64,000 bases of DNA from Chitinophaga filiformis (GCF_021646545.1 NZ_JAKIRP010000018.1:117164-181163); one strand, 5' to 3'. Shown: positions 28,265 to 38,190, counted from the stretch's first letter. Translations and numbers: made by a program. The notes: generated by a model from the sequence alone, not told the origin.

Positions 28265-29167
28265 ATGAGTAACAGGTATTTCTTTATTTCCATCATATTT
28301 ATTGTTGCCAGTAGCATCTGTCGGGCACAAACAGATAAGGTCTCATTTACAGCGGACACTATGCCCACTTTTCCTGACCCACCTGTCGGATTTAATGTGC
28401 CGCGTAATAACGTAGGCCATGGGCAACTGGCAGCGGTTCAGTATGACTCAAAAACGCTGGGAAAGCTTCGGGAAATGAATGTATATACACCTCCGGGATA
28501 TTCCTCTGATAGGAAATATCCTGTGTTATATCTGTTGCATGGTCTGGGACAAGACTACCGTCAATGGACTGAATGGTGCCAGGCGGATAACATTGTAGAT
28601 AACCTGATTGCAGATGGTAAAATTCAGCCTGTAGTGATGGTTTTTCCCAATTGTGATACCAAGTTGACGGTATCAGACACATTGTCTGCCAGCCGTTCGG
28701 GCAAAGCAGATAGTTTTGAAGGTTACGGAAAACCATTCGAAGAGGATTTGTTGAAAGATATCATTCCTTACATCGATTCACATTATTCCACTATCAGTGA
28801 CCGTGAACATCGTGCATTGGCAGGTTTGTCAATGGGCGGCGGGCAGTCGTTAAATATAGGCTTGCATCATCTGGAAACGTTTGCCTATATAGGTGGATTT
28901 TCGTCGGCCCCTAATACGAATAAATTTGGTGGTATGTATAATGATGTTCAATTCATTCCGGATATTGAAGCTGCCCGGGAAAAGTTGAAACTGCTGTGGA
29001 TAGGATGCGGTAAGAAAGATGGTCTTTGGCAGATCAGTGAAAGGGCCCATCAATACCTTAAAGAAATCAGTTTTCCCCACGTTTGGAATGTAGACAATAA
29101 TGGACATGACAATACTGAGTGGGATCGTAACCTGTATCTATTTTGCCAGCATATTTTTAAACAGTAG
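28265..29167 (+). CDS. Exported alpha/beta-hydrolase esterase (CE1/esterase D-like)
   Basis: Esterase of 300 residues with a signal peptide ending ICRAQ. The alpha/beta-hydrolase core is clear: oxyanion strand YPVLYLLHGLGQ, nucleophile S189 in AGLSMGGG, Asp D252 in GKKDGLW and His H281 in NNGHDNTEW. This is the carbohydrate esterase family 1 pattern, whose members remove acetyl or feruloyl groups from plant polysaccharides. It lies 71 bases after GH97 and 84 bases before the SASA-type esterase, so it likely de-esterifies the same glycan. Confidence 0.9.
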   Translation: MSNRYFFISIIFIVASSICRAQTDKVSFTADTMPTFPDPPVGFNVPRNNVGHGQLAAVQYDSKTLGKLREMNVYTPPGYSSDRKYPVLYLLHGLGQDYRQWTEWCQADNIVDNLIADGKIQPVVMVFPNCDTKLTVSDTLSASRSGKADSFEGYGKPFEEDLLKDIIPYIDSHYSTISDREHRALAGLSMGGGQSLNIGLHHLETFAYIGGFSSAPNTNKFGGMYNDVQFIPDIEAAREKLKLLWIGCGKKDGLWQISERAHQYLKEISFPHVWNVDNNGHDNTEWDRNLYLFCQHIFKQ

Positions 29168-29251
29168 TAAGAAAACTAAATATATAAGAAGATGAAAAAA
29201 GTTGTCAGTCTTTTTTGGGTTTGTGATAGGAGACAACATAGCTCCACTATT

Positions 29252-30646
29252 ATGAGAAAACTCCTCCTTTATGGCATTGCACTGCTATTGCCTACAGTAC
29301 TTCATGCCGCCATCAGGTTGCCGGCACTCGTTGGTAGCAACATGGTACTACAGCAAAGTGACAGTGTAAATATCTGGGGATGGGCAAACCCTTCGGAAAA
29401 AATTACGGTATTTACGGGCTGGGATAACAGATCAGTGACGGTCACCACCAGTGGTGATGCAAAGTGGACTTTGAAAGTACGTACACCGGCAGCAGGCGGA
29501 CCTTATGAAATAAGATTGAAAGGGTCTAATGAGATTGTACTGAAAAACATCCTGATCGGTGAGGTATGGCTGTGTTCAGGGCAATCTAACATGGAATACA
29601 GCTACTATAACGGCATCCGGCAGATAGCAGAGGAACTGCCTGTTTGTAGTAATAACAACATTCGGTTCTTTAACATACCCAAAACTACGGCAGGATATCC
29701 CCAGGACGATTGTTCCGGAAGTTGGGAAGTATGCGACAGCAATAGCCTGAAGCCCTTCAGTGCGGTGGGCTACTTTTTCGGAGCAAAACTACAAAAATCG
29801 TTGGGAGTACCGGTTGGGCTGATCAATGCCAGCTGGGGAGGAACACCGGCAGAAGTATGGGCGCCGGAGCACATTGTAACCGGTGAACCCAAACTTTCGG
29901 CAGCTGCCGCTAAGTTAGTTCCAGCTGCCTGGTGGCCGAATAAACCAGGTTATGCTTATAACGCAATGATAGCTCCTCTTACCAGTTTTAATATAAAGGG
30001 GGTGATCTGGTACCAGGGAGAAGCGAACGTGAATACTGCAGATACCTACACACCGCTGTTCACCGGTATGATACAGGCATGGCGTGATGCATGGCATAAA
30101 CCGCTGCCTTTTTACTATGTCCAGATAGCACCTTTCTCCTATGAAAAGGAATATCAGGCTGCGCTGCTTCGCGAAGCACAGGCCCGCAGCAGTGTTCTTG
30201 AGGGAACTGGTATGGTAGTAGTCGCCGACGTTACAGATAATGTGAAAGATATTCATCCCCAGGACAAGAAAACAGTTGGCAACAGGCTTGCTGATTGGGC
30301 ACTTGGAGAGAATTATGGTAAAACCGGCTTTAGCTGGAAAAGTCCGGTATTCAAAGAAATGAGCATCAACAAAAACAAAGCAGTACTCCGTTTCACCAAC
30401 GTTCCCACTACTCTCAAGATCAACGGCAAAGCACCGGTTGCCTTGTATATAGCCGGAGCAGACAATGTTTTCTACGAAGCATCCGCTAAGGTGGAAAAAG
30501 ATGCACTGATCGTTTGGAGCAAAAAAGTGGAGAAGCCTGAAACAGTGAGATACAGTTTCTCAAATACCGCAATCGGTAATATTTTTTCTTCGGAAGGGTT
30601 GCCTGTTGTTCCTTTCCGTACTGATAATGGTCCTATTGCACAGTAA
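29252..30646 (+). CDS. Sialate O-acetylesterase-family (SASA) acetylesterase
   Basis: Exported SGNH-type esterase of 464 residues. Starting at 29252 gives a textbook signal peptide, MRKLLLYGIALLLP to TVLHA; an upstream in-frame ATG at 29192 would add 20 residues before it. The nucleophile Ser is in the block VWLCSGQSNMEYS, the second block is LINASWGGTPAEVW, the third GVIWYQGEAN, and the catalytic His is in DIHPQDK. An Ig-like domain precedes the catalytic region. Similar proteins in plant-polysaccharide loci deacetylate xyloglucan (CE20) or other acetylated hemicelluloses; with GH5 and GH74 nearby that is the best guess. Confidence 0.9.
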   Translation: MRKLLLYGIALLLPTVLHAAIRLPALVGSNMVLQQSDSVNIWGWANPSEKITVFTGWDNRSVTVTTSGDAKWTLKVRTPAAGGPYEIRLKGSNEIVLKNILIGEVWLCSGQSNMEYSYYNGIRQIAEELPVCSNNNIRFFNIPKTTAGYPQDDCSGSWEVCDSNSLKPFSAVGYFFGAKLQKSLGVPVGLINASWGGTPAEVWAPEHIVTGEPKLSAAAAKLVPAAWWPNKPGYAYNAMIAPLTSFNIKGVIWYQGEANVNTADTYTPLFTGMIQAWRDAWHKPLPFYYVQIAPFSYEKEYQAALLREAQARSSVLEGTGMVVVADVTDNVKDIHPQDKKTVGNRLADWALGENYGKTGFSWKSPVFKEMSINKNKAVLRFTNVPTTLKINGKAPVALYIAGADNVFYEASAKVEKDALIVWSKKVEKPETVRYSFSNTAIGNIFSSEGLPVVPFRTDNGPIAQ

Positions 30647-30650
30647 ATAA

Positions 30651-30684
30651 GAAGGGGCGGTGATACCCGTCACCGGCCCTTTCG
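30651..30684 (+). terminator. Terminator between SASA esterase and OYE genes
   Basis: Imperfect stem GGGC-GGTGA paired with TCACC-GGCCC around a 6-base loop, followed by CTTTCGT. It lies between convergent genes and may serve both strands. Confidence 0.55.
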
Positions 30685-30780
30685 TCACCAAACTGTTTAT
30701 AGATTACCTTTTTCATTTTGATTTTTAGGAAGAAGACGGCAGCTCTGACAACTGCCTTATCTGAGTGAAATTACAATCGG

Positions 30781-31848
30781 CTAGTCCATCATAGGATAAT
30801 CGGTATACCCCTGGTGGCCGGGTGTATATAGGTTCATATAATCCACTTCATTTAAAGGGGCGTTTTTTTCTATCCTTTTTATGAAGTCGGGGTTTGCGAG
30901 GAAGGTTCTACCAAAGGCCACCAGGTCGGCGGAGCCTTCTTGTAATTTTGCTTCAGCAGTGTCGGTTGTTAATCCGTTACAGTAGATAAGGGTATTGGGA
31001 AATGCGCTCCGAATAGCCTGATGGGTTTTTTCAGGAATTGCAGGGCTATCAGAAACATGTATATAAGCTATTCCAAGGCGGGCAAGTTCATTGCTCAGGT
31101 AAGCATATGTCTGATGCACTTCTTCTTCATTGAATGCCGGCATATCACTAAGGGTAGAGTATGGAGAGATACGAAGCCCCACCTTTTCAGGACCGATTTT
31201 GTCTGCGATTTTCTGAGTGATCTCGAGAATTAATCTGCTGCGGTTCTCTATACTTCCACCATAGTTGTCGGTGCGGTTATTCACGTGCGGGTTCAAAGCC
31301 TGTTCCAGGATGTAGCCGTTGGCCCCGTGAAGTTCTACTCCATCAAAACCGGCACGAACGGCATTTTCTGCTGCATGCACAAAATCGTTTATCAGCTTTT
31401 CAATACCTTGTGCATCCAGGGTAAGGGGTATGGAGTGTTCCTGCATGCCTTCCTGGTCGGTAAAGATTTCGCCTGCTGCTCTAATGGCGGAAAGGCCCAC
31501 CGGATGATAACCTTCAGGCAGGTTAGCGATGTGTGCGATCCTTCCCGTGTGCATCAGTTGTAAGAAGATTTTGGAACCTCCCTCGTGCACAGCTTGGGTT
31601 ACAACTTTCCATTTTTCGACCTGGGCTTCCGAAAAGATGCCTGGGATACGCGGATAACCTAATCCCTCCGGGCTCGGTGATGTGCCTTCAGTAATAATCA
31701 GTCCAGCCCCTGATCGTTGCTTATAATAAGTGACCATGAGTTCATTCGGTAGATTATTGACCGCCCTGCTTCTGGTCATAGGAGCCATCACGACATGATT
31801 TTTTAGTTGAAACAGGCCTTTTGTATAAGGAAGAAATAACTTTTTCAT
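30781..31848 (-). CDS. NADH:flavin oxidoreductase, Old Yellow Enzyme family
   Basis: FMN-dependent ene-reductase of 355 residues in the NemA/OYE class, reducing activated C=C bonds and nitro compounds. Features: MAPMTRSRA at the front (FMN-binding Thr region), the substrate-binding HGANGYILEQALNPHVNNRTDNYGG block, LRISPY, and VAFGRTFLANPDF near the C-terminus. It is transcribed on the minus strand, with an AraC gene in the same orientation 129 bases upstream. A stress or xenobiotic role is likely. Confidence 0.95.
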   Translation of the reverse strand: MKKLFLPYTKGLFQLKNHVVMAPMTRSRAVNNLPNELMVTYYKQRSGAGLIITEGTSPSPEGLGYPRIPGIFSEAQVEKWKVVTQAVHEGGSKIFLQLMHTGRIAHIANLPEGYHPVGLSAIRAAGEIFTDQEGMQEHSIPLTLDAQGIEKLINDFVHAAENAVRAGFDGVELHGANGYILEQALNPHVNNRTDNYGGSIENRSRLILEITQKIADKIGPEKVGLRISPYSTLSDMPAFNEEEVHQTYAYLSNELARLGIAYIHVSDSPAIPEKTHQAIRSAFPNTLIYCNGLTTDTAEAKLQEGSADLVAFGRTFLANPDFIKRIEKNAPLNEVDYMNLYTPGHQGYTDYPMMD

Positions 31849-31977
31849 TTTGTGTGTTTTGATTTACAACACAAAGTTGCGCCGTCTGAGCAGCGATAAA
31901 TAGCGTAAAAAGTCAGAAAAATAGTCCTAAACGACAGATAGTCGTAAGGGATCAGATGATGCGTGGTCAGGGAAGGT

Positions 31978-32958
31978 TTATGATAAAGAGTACTTCTTAG
32001 GATTTAATCCGTAATGTTTTTCAAACACTCTGCTAAAGTGGCTCAGATTAGAAAATCCCATTTCATAACCCACTTCTGCAACAGAATGTTTACCTTGTTT
32101 TAGCAGAAAGGCTGCTTCCTCCATTCTTGCTTGCTGGTAATAATTATAGATAGTTGCCCCGAATGCCTGCTTGAAAAGTTGTTTAAGTTTGGTTTCGCTC
32201 ATGGCTGCAATCTGTGCTAACTCACTTAACACCGGAGGTACACTAAGGTCTTTGATAATTTCATCACGAATATGGAGTAATCTTGCTGCATCTGAGCTAT
32301 TGATTTTCTGTTGTGGTGTGTTTTCGCGCGTTGATAGTTTGTGAAATACCAGATAGAGCAGTTCCTGCACCTTGATCTGCATATAGAAGTGGCTAAGGCC
32401 ATCCTGCATATCCACAAGGCCCAGATTTTTTAGTAGCAGCTTGGTTTCGGAGGTCATACTTTCAAAGTAAAGAAAAGAGTTACCGCTACCGCAAATGGTT
32501 TTAAGTGTAGAATTAGGCTTGTCTGAAGCTAATAGCGATGACAGATACAGCGGTTTGATCGCAACAACTATGTAATGAATAGAATGATTTGCGGGAAAGC
32601 GTATGGTTGAGCTAAGATCGTTTGATGTAACCTGAATAGCTGAATCATCCCGTTGGGAAAACTGTATACTGGGGTTGTCATTGTAAGTGATTGCTAAAGA
32701 CTGCTCATTACTGTAAAGAAATATAGTAATCAGATCATTCGCCTGACCGGAAGCGTTACGTTTAATGACAAGGTCTTCTTTAAGTACATATTGGTGAATC
32801 GTGATTTTGAAATCGGGACCGAAATCCAGTTTACGAATATACCCCTGACCTAAATATTCAGGTATGATCAATTGGTTATTATTGATCGTGGCCCCGACGT
32901 GACGGGCAAAATGTGTCATAAAGTCAAAGTTAGGGGTTGCGATAAAACTGAATATCAT
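31978..32958 (-). CDS. AraC-family transcriptional regulator
   Basis: Regulator of 326 residues with a long N-terminal sensing part (about 1-220) of no recognised fold and a C-terminal double HTH (VLSELAQIAAMSETKLKQLF and SVAEVGYEMGFSNLSHFSRVF). It could start at M14, which would shorten it slightly. It lies directly upstream of the OYE gene in the same direction and is the obvious candidate for controlling it. Confidence 0.92.
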   Translation of the reverse strand: MIFSFIATPNFDFMTHFARHVGATINNNQLIIPEYLGQGYIRKLDFGPDFKITIHQYVLKEDLVIKRNASGQANDLITIFLYSNEQSLAITYNDNPSIQFSQRDDSAIQVTSNDLSSTIRFPANHSIHYIVVAIKPLYLSSLLASDKPNSTLKTICGSGNSFLYFESMTSETKLLLKNLGLVDMQDGLSHFYMQIKVQELLYLVFHKLSTRENTPQQKINSSDAARLLHIRDEIIKDLSVPPVLSELAQIAAMSETKLKQLFKQAFGATIYNYYQQARMEEAAFLLKQGKHSVAEVGYEMGFSNLSHFSRVFEKHYGLNPKKYSLS

Positions 32959-33237
32959 CAGGTTTGGCTTTGGCTAGATTGGCAATTTAAAGATTTAAGC
33001 GACTGGGAACACCGGTTTCATGATCAAAAATATCCACATAGGTATGATTGGGGACCCGTAATGTGTTAAGTGATTGTCTTATTGTTTGATATATTTTGTG
33101 CGTTCACCGGCCTCTTGTAATGTATTAAATTTAGTGCTACATTTGGAATGTTACCCGTTATGCATAACATTAACAGACACTTTATATCCAACGGCATATG
33201 ACGCAATGGATAATTTAATCCAAAACCCTGTATTATT

Positions 33238-34962
33238 ATGAGAACCAAGTTCCTTTCCCTTTTGGGAGGTATGTTACTGTCGTTACATACCTTCTCTCAA
33301 ACCATTCATTATACCAACACTGGTTTAACTAATGATTGTAATGTATTTAATACCAGCACACCGGTATCGATAGATGGATATAAACATTATCCGGTGTACG
33401 GCGGCGCAGGCATATATAATAACACGCTGATACTGAAATGTCAGAATGGTAACACCTCCGCGACCAAGCTAGGCGCTGCGTATGCAATAGAATATCCTTT
33501 TAAAAGCGGTTACCTGTATAGGATCAGCGGGCGTGCATGGAAAGCGGCGAACCAGGCCACTACTGGTATTCCGCAACTTACATTTACTACCTATACCACC
33601 TTACCCACGACGGTAAGCGGCATGCCCACCGCCTGTGATGCCATCAGGCAGTCGTATTGGGGATCGATGCTGCTTGATTCCAGGAATACAGTTTCTCTGA
33701 ATGACTCGCAGGACGAACGGATATTTTGCGAATTTAACGCAGAACAGGATTTCAGTTATTTAGCCGTACTGTCCTCGGGAGGCGCCGGTAATATGTACAC
33801 TCTTGCAGCCATCGGCGAGATCACTATTACAGAAACAGCACCCCGGTTTACGCTGTCGCCTACCAGTCTGACAAAAGAATGTGGCCAGGGGCTTTCACGA
33901 CTGTTTCAGGTTACAGATGTTAATTCAGTTGGCGGGGTCACGTCTTATGTATGGCATTTAGGACCTGTGCCTAACGGTTGGTTGTATAACGGCCAACCCG
34001 CGCCGGAGTCCGTCACTGTAACAAACCTTACCGCCATTACTCTTTCGGCCGATCCCTGTAGTAGTGTAGCACCCTCTCCTGTAAGCGTAACGGTATACAG
34101 GGATGCATTGAGTTATGAAACGGATACCGCTATTGTTCAGGTGTCTCCGCTTTCTGCCACTATTGGAGGGCCTGCACAGTTATGTGGCGGCGTGGTTGGT
34201 AATTATAGCTTCGATGGGGCTTTACCTTGTGGCGCCACGGTTACCTGGAGCCTTAATGCCGGGGATAATGGAAGCCTGGGGAGCACTACCGGCGATGCTA
34301 CTACGCTTACCGTGAATGGAAATGTAACGCTTACGGCCCATATCAGCGCTCCCTGTGGGAACCTGACAGTAAGCAAACCTATTGGGTATAGCGGAACAGC
34401 GCCGGTCCCTTTCGCTATTTATGAGGAAGTATATTGCCAGCCGGGCAACATTGTTCAACCGGGTACTTTCAGGGCAATTCCAAATACCGGTGAGCCCTAT
34501 ACCTGGACCTGGACATCGGGCAACGGAACCTGGCATACTATTTCGGCTACGACGGCAGAGATCTCCCATAAATTCCCCGTTGGACAGTATACGATTATGG
34601 CGACCACCTCCAATAGCTGTGGTTCGGAAAGCAGCAGTACGGACTTCCAGATAATACGGTGTGCTACAACTATGGCAGATGCCGCTAAAGTAGTGGTATC
34701 GCCTAACCCGGCGTCCAGTACACTGGTAGTAAGTAGCGCATCTACATCTGCCGCCGCAAAAAAACAAGCTGCCAGCGATGGATGGGATATCCGCGAAGTG
34801 AGGCTCAGCGATAAAATGGGGAATTTGCTGCGCAAACAGTTGTTCCCTGCCGGTACTTCCCGAGCCACGATCAATGTGGAAGGGCTGAAACCGGATGTTT
34901 ACATCCTGCAAACAGGGAATGGAAAGACATTTGACGCTCAGCAGGTGATGATCGCGAGATAG
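33238..34962 (+). CDS. T9SS-exported surface protein of unknown function
   Basis: Secreted protein of 574 residues. The signal peptide ends LHTFSQ. An N-terminal beta-rich domain (about 22-200) contains KLGAAYAIEYPFKSGYLYRI, reminiscent of galactose-binding-like domains. Two or three Ig-like or PKD-type segments follow (about 205-470), with TWTWTSGNGTWHTIS near the end. The C-terminal T9SS sorting domain (about 487-574) contains VVVSPNPASSTLVV and VYILQTGNG. Function is unknown; probably adhesive or structural. It ends at a strong terminator. Confidence 0.85.
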   Translation: MRTKFLSLLGGMLLSLHTFSQTIHYTNTGLTNDCNVFNTSTPVSIDGYKHYPVYGGAGIYNNTLILKCQNGNTSATKLGAAYAIEYPFKSGYLYRISGRAWKAANQATTGIPQLTFTTYTTLPTTVSGMPTACDAIRQSYWGSMLLDSRNTVSLNDSQDERIFCEFNAEQDFSYLAVLSSGGAGNMYTLAAIGEITITETAPRFTLSPTSLTKECGQGLSRLFQVTDVNSVGGVTSYVWHLGPVPNGWLYNGQPAPESVTVTNLTAITLSADPCSSVAPSPVSVTVYRDALSYETDTAIVQVSPLSATIGGPAQLCGGVVGNYSFDGALPCGATVTWSLNAGDNGSLGSTTGDATTLTVNGNVTLTAHISAPCGNLTVSKPIGYSGTAPVPFAIYEEVYCQPGNIVQPGTFRAIPNTGEPYTWTWTSGNGTWHTISATTAEISHKFPVGQYTIMATTSNSCGSESSSTDFQIIRCATTMADAAKVVVSPNPASSTLVVSSASTSAAAKKQAASDGWDIREVRLSDKMGNLLRKQLFPAGTSRATINVEGLKPDVYILQTGNGKTFDAQQVMIAR

Positions 34963-34984
34963 GAGAGCAGGTGTTATTTGTAGG

Positions 34985-35020
34985 GGCGTCCGGTAGATCT
35001 GTTATCTACCGGACGCCTTT
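34985..35020 (+). terminator. Rho-independent terminator
   Basis: Perfect 14-bp stem GGCGTCCGGTAGAT paired with ATCTACCGGACGCC, 5-base loop, followed by TTT. It lies 23 bases after the preceding stop codon. Confidence 0.88.
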
Positions 35021-35310
35021 ATTCTGAAAATGATTCCCACCGTTTTCTGTACTGGCATTAGCCAGCGAAGGTCTTTCGATATTCCCGAATAATTTTTCTT
35101 TTTTTGCATTTAATCTTAATTACTTAACTTCATCTAAATTAGTAGTATAGATAGAAGTTACACCCTCAGTAAGTATTTGGACCCGTAAGCTGAATCAGCA
35201 ATCCCAAACAATCATCACAACTAATCCTTATTCTGTTCAAGGCTCCCTAGCTCCAACATCCCATACATAGTTATTGCTTGCATTATTCTTTAAACCCAAA
35301 CACTCATTTC

Positions 35311-38190
35311 ATGAAAAGTTTTACCCCCATCGCCGGTCTACGCCTGGCATTATTTGTTCTGTTCTTAAGTTTACCAAACCATCTAAATGCACAATTTGTA
35401 GCAAAAAAGGTAAGGTCCGGCACTGGACTGGTTGTACCTTTTCTTCAATACACGCCAGCTACTCATGATGCATCTGGCCCCAATAGAAGATACCCCCTGA
35501 TAATCTTTCTTCACGGAGGAGGGGATATCTGGAGCAGCGATACGTCACTTGCGCCAGGCGCCCCCGTTTGGGACGTGGCAGGATGGGGACCTATGAGAGA
35601 AATACCCTGGCCACATAAAATGAACTTCACCTGGAATAACAAAACCGACACATTTATTGTCTTACAGCCTTTGTCGCCGCAATTTACCAGTTGGCCGCCT
35701 GCAACCATAGACGCAATCATTAAGTATGGTACAGATTCTCTAAAAGCAGACACTAACAGAATTTATCTCAGTGGTCACAGTTGGGGCGGTGCGGGTGTTT
35801 TTAATTACCTGAACGTTTCAAGTGCCAATGCGAAGAAACTCGCCGCCGCCGTGCCAATTGCAGCCTGGAATACGGGACTTCACACCAACGGCCCGGATAA
35901 TGTTTCAAATGCCAGGCTGCCGCTCTGGGGTTTTCATGCCTACGATGACCCTACTACCATGCGCGATACTACCATTTATTCTATCAACAGGCTCAACGCG
36001 GTTAACCCTGCCGTAAAGCCGCTGCTGACCATATGGCCCATCGGCTACGTTCAAACCCACCCGCATCATAGTGCACCGGAGTATTTGTATTCACTTCATC
36101 TGCATCCATACCTTGAAGATGGTGTACTTAACATTTACGAATGGTTTCTGGGACAGAATAATGATTCCCTTCCGAATGTACTACCGGTAGCAAGGGTCGG
36201 CAACGATACCACCATCCTTTCATCATCCGGCGTTGCTAATCTCAACGGCAGCACTTCTACTGATAGTGATGGAACGATTGTGAGATATGTATGGAGGAAG
36301 ATCTCCGGTCCGGCCGGCGGCACTATTGCAACGCCCTTCGGAACTGCCAGCTCCACAACCGTTTCCGGACTGACCACAGCTGGCGTATATAAATATCAAT
36401 TAAATGTGGTGGATCACAGGGCCGCAATTGCCCGGGATACCCTGACCATCACTGTCGTTGATACGATTATCAGTTCCGGCAAAGCGGTAACCTTTACGGC
36501 CACAGGAGGTAGGATAATTGGGGGGAACGTAGCCGAATTTAAGAATGCATCCGCCTTTACCGTGGAGGCGCAGTTTAAATATGATTCAACGAACACCGAC
36601 TGGTCCAATGCGGAGGCTAGTATCTTTCGTAACTATGTGTCTTCTACTGACCGGATTAGACTACATGTAGATAAAGCCACCAGGTCTGTTCATTTTACTA
36701 TAGCCAATGGTACGGACGTCAAAGGTTATACTGCTTCAAATGTGGTAAGTCACGATACATGGTACCATGTTGCCGCTGTATTTGATGGGGCACAAACGGG
36801 CAATGCCAACCGGATGAAAATATACATTAATGGCGTAGCTCAAACCCTCACTTTTACAGGTACTATTCCTGCGATTACCTCCGGATCAACACCTTCCTGC
36901 ATATTTGGTGGTGAACCAAGTGCTTCCAAACTTAGTGTGATCGACGAGGTGCGTGTCTGGGACACTGTGCTTACGGCCAGCACCATCAATTCGTGGAAGA
37001 ATAAATTACTGGGCAATTGTCATCCTGATTTCAACCACCTGTTCTTATACTGGCCGTTGGATAACGATGCTAATCCGGCATCAGCAGCCGCCGGATTGGG
37101 AACCTCATATTCCAGCCCGATTTTCTACGGCAACTATATTAATAGCACGTTAGCATTAGATACGATTCCCTGCCCTGCCAATTCCGGCAAAGCGGTAACC
37201 TTTACGGCCACAGGAGGTAGGATAATTGGAGGAAACGTGACGGAATTTAAGAATGCATCTGCCTTTACCGTGGAGGCGCAGTTTAAATATGATTCAACGA
37301 ACACCGACTGGTCCAATGCGGAGGCTAGTATCTTTCGTAACTATGTTTCATCTACCGACAGGATCAGGCTGTATGTGGATAAAGCCACCAGGTCCGTTCA
37401 TTTTACTGTAGCCAATGGCGCGGATGTGAAAGGGTATACCGCTTCAAATGTGGTAAGCCACGATACGTGGTGCCATGTTGCGGCTGTATTTGACGGGGCA
37501 CAAACCGGCAATGCCAATCGGATGAAGATATATATCAATGGCGTTGCTCAAACCCTCAGTTTTATAGGTACCATTCCTGCGATCACTTCCGGATCAACGC
37601 CTTCCTGCATATTTGGTGGCGAGCCAAGTGCCTCCAAACTTAGTGCGATCGACGAAGTGCGCGTGTGGGATACCGTGCTTACGTCCGGCACCATCAATTC
37701 GTGGAAGGATAAATTACTGGGCAATTGTCATCCCAATTTCAACCACCTGTTCTTATACTGGCCGTTGGATAACGATGCTAATCCGGCATCAGCCGCCGCC
37801 GGATTGGGAACCTCATATTCCAGCCCTATTTTCTACGGCAACTATGTGGTGAGTAACCAGGCTACTGCAGCCAGCGGTTGTAGTGGAGCAAGGGTAATGC
37901 AGTCGCCTCTTTTGAATAAAGTTGAGGACAATAAGCCTTTTAGCGGAAAAATATATCCCAACCCAACCGGGGGGCTTGTGCAACTTGATGTAATCAGTAA
38001 GTCTGCTGTGTCGGCAACAGTTAATGTTATCGATATATTCGGAAGATATTTATACCGCAACAAAACACTACTCACCCAGGGCAACAACAGGATATCACTG
38101 AATATCGCTTCCCTGCCTTCTGGAACTTACATAGTTGAAATCAGGGATAGTAATGGACTCCGCGAGAAATATAAAGTACTAAAGCGATAA
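35311..38190 (+). CDS. T9SS-exported esterase with PKD and duplicated LamG domains
   Basis: Secreted protein of 959 residues from the ATG at 35311 (signal peptide ending HLNAQ). The N-terminal alpha/beta-hydrolase domain (about 35-285) has LIIFLHGGGD and nucleophile S157 in LSGHSWGG; it resembles the PHB-depolymerase/esterase class. A PKD-like domain (about 295-385) follows, then two LamG concanavalin-like domains (about 388-610 and 625-845) that are nearly identical in sequence. The T9SS sorting domain (about 880-959) contains GKIYPNPTGGLVQ and GTYIVEI. The likely role is a surface esterase with carbohydrate- or glycoprotein-binding modules. The substrate is unknown. Confidence 0.87.
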   Translation: MKSFTPIAGLRLALFVLFLSLPNHLNAQFVAKKVRSGTGLVVPFLQYTPATHDASGPNRRYPLIIFLHGGGDIWSSDTSLAPGAPVWDVAGWGPMREIPWPHKMNFTWNNKTDTFIVLQPLSPQFTSWPPATIDAIIKYGTDSLKADTNRIYLSGHSWGGAGVFNYLNVSSANAKKLAAAVPIAAWNTGLHTNGPDNVSNARLPLWGFHAYDDPTTMRDTTIYSINRLNAVNPAVKPLLTIWPIGYVQTHPHHSAPEYLYSLHLHPYLEDGVLNIYEWFLGQNNDSLPNVLPVARVGNDTTILSSSGVANLNGSTSTDSDGTIVRYVWRKISGPAGGTIATPFGTASSTTVSGLTTAGVYKYQLNVVDHRAAIARDTLTITVVDTIISSGKAVTFTATGGRIIGGNVAEFKNASAFTVEAQFKYDSTNTDWSNAEASIFRNYVSSTDRIRLHVDKATRSVHFTIANGTDVKGYTASNVVSHDTWYHVAAVFDGAQTGNANRMKIYINGVAQTLTFTGTIPAITSGSTPSCIFGGEPSASKLSVIDEVRVWDTVLTASTINSWKNKLLGNCHPDFNHLFLYWPLDNDANPASAAAGLGTSYSSPIFYGNYINSTLALDTIPCPANSGKAVTFTATGGRIIGGNVTEFKNASAFTVEAQFKYDSTNTDWSNAEASIFRNYVSSTDRIRLYVDKATRSVHFTVANGADVKGYTASNVVSHDTWCHVAAVFDGAQTGNANRMKIYINGVAQTLSFIGTIPAITSGSTPSCIFGGEPSASKLSAIDEVRVWDTVLTSGTINSWKDKLLGNCHPNFNHLFLYWPLDNDANPASAAAGLGTSYSSPIFYGNYVVSNQATAASGCSGARVMQSPLLNKVEDNKPFSGKIYPNPTGGLVQLDVISKSAVSATVNVIDIFGRYLYRNKTLLTQGNNRISLNIASLPSGTYIVEIRDSNGLREKYKVLKR
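36474..37137 (+). repeat. LamG-coding tandem repeat, copy 1 (664 bp)
   Basis: Begins TTCCGGCAAAGCGGTAACC and ends CTACGGCAACTAT. Copy 2 starts 708 bp later; both copies are 664 bp and keep the reading frame. Differences are scattered point changes. Confidence 0.9.
37182..37845 (+). repeat. LamG-coding tandem repeat, copy 2 (664 bp)
   Basis: Second copy of the 664-bp unit, separated from copy 1 by 44 bp. The two encode LamG domains that differ at only a small number of residues, for example H to Y and T to A changes. This indicates a fairly recent duplication. Confidence 0.9.

Noticed and set aside
34222..34911. 229-codon minus-strand frame inside the T9SS gene at 33238
   Set aside because: It is antisense to a well-supported coding frame and its translation is rich in Cys, Arg and His without domain structure.
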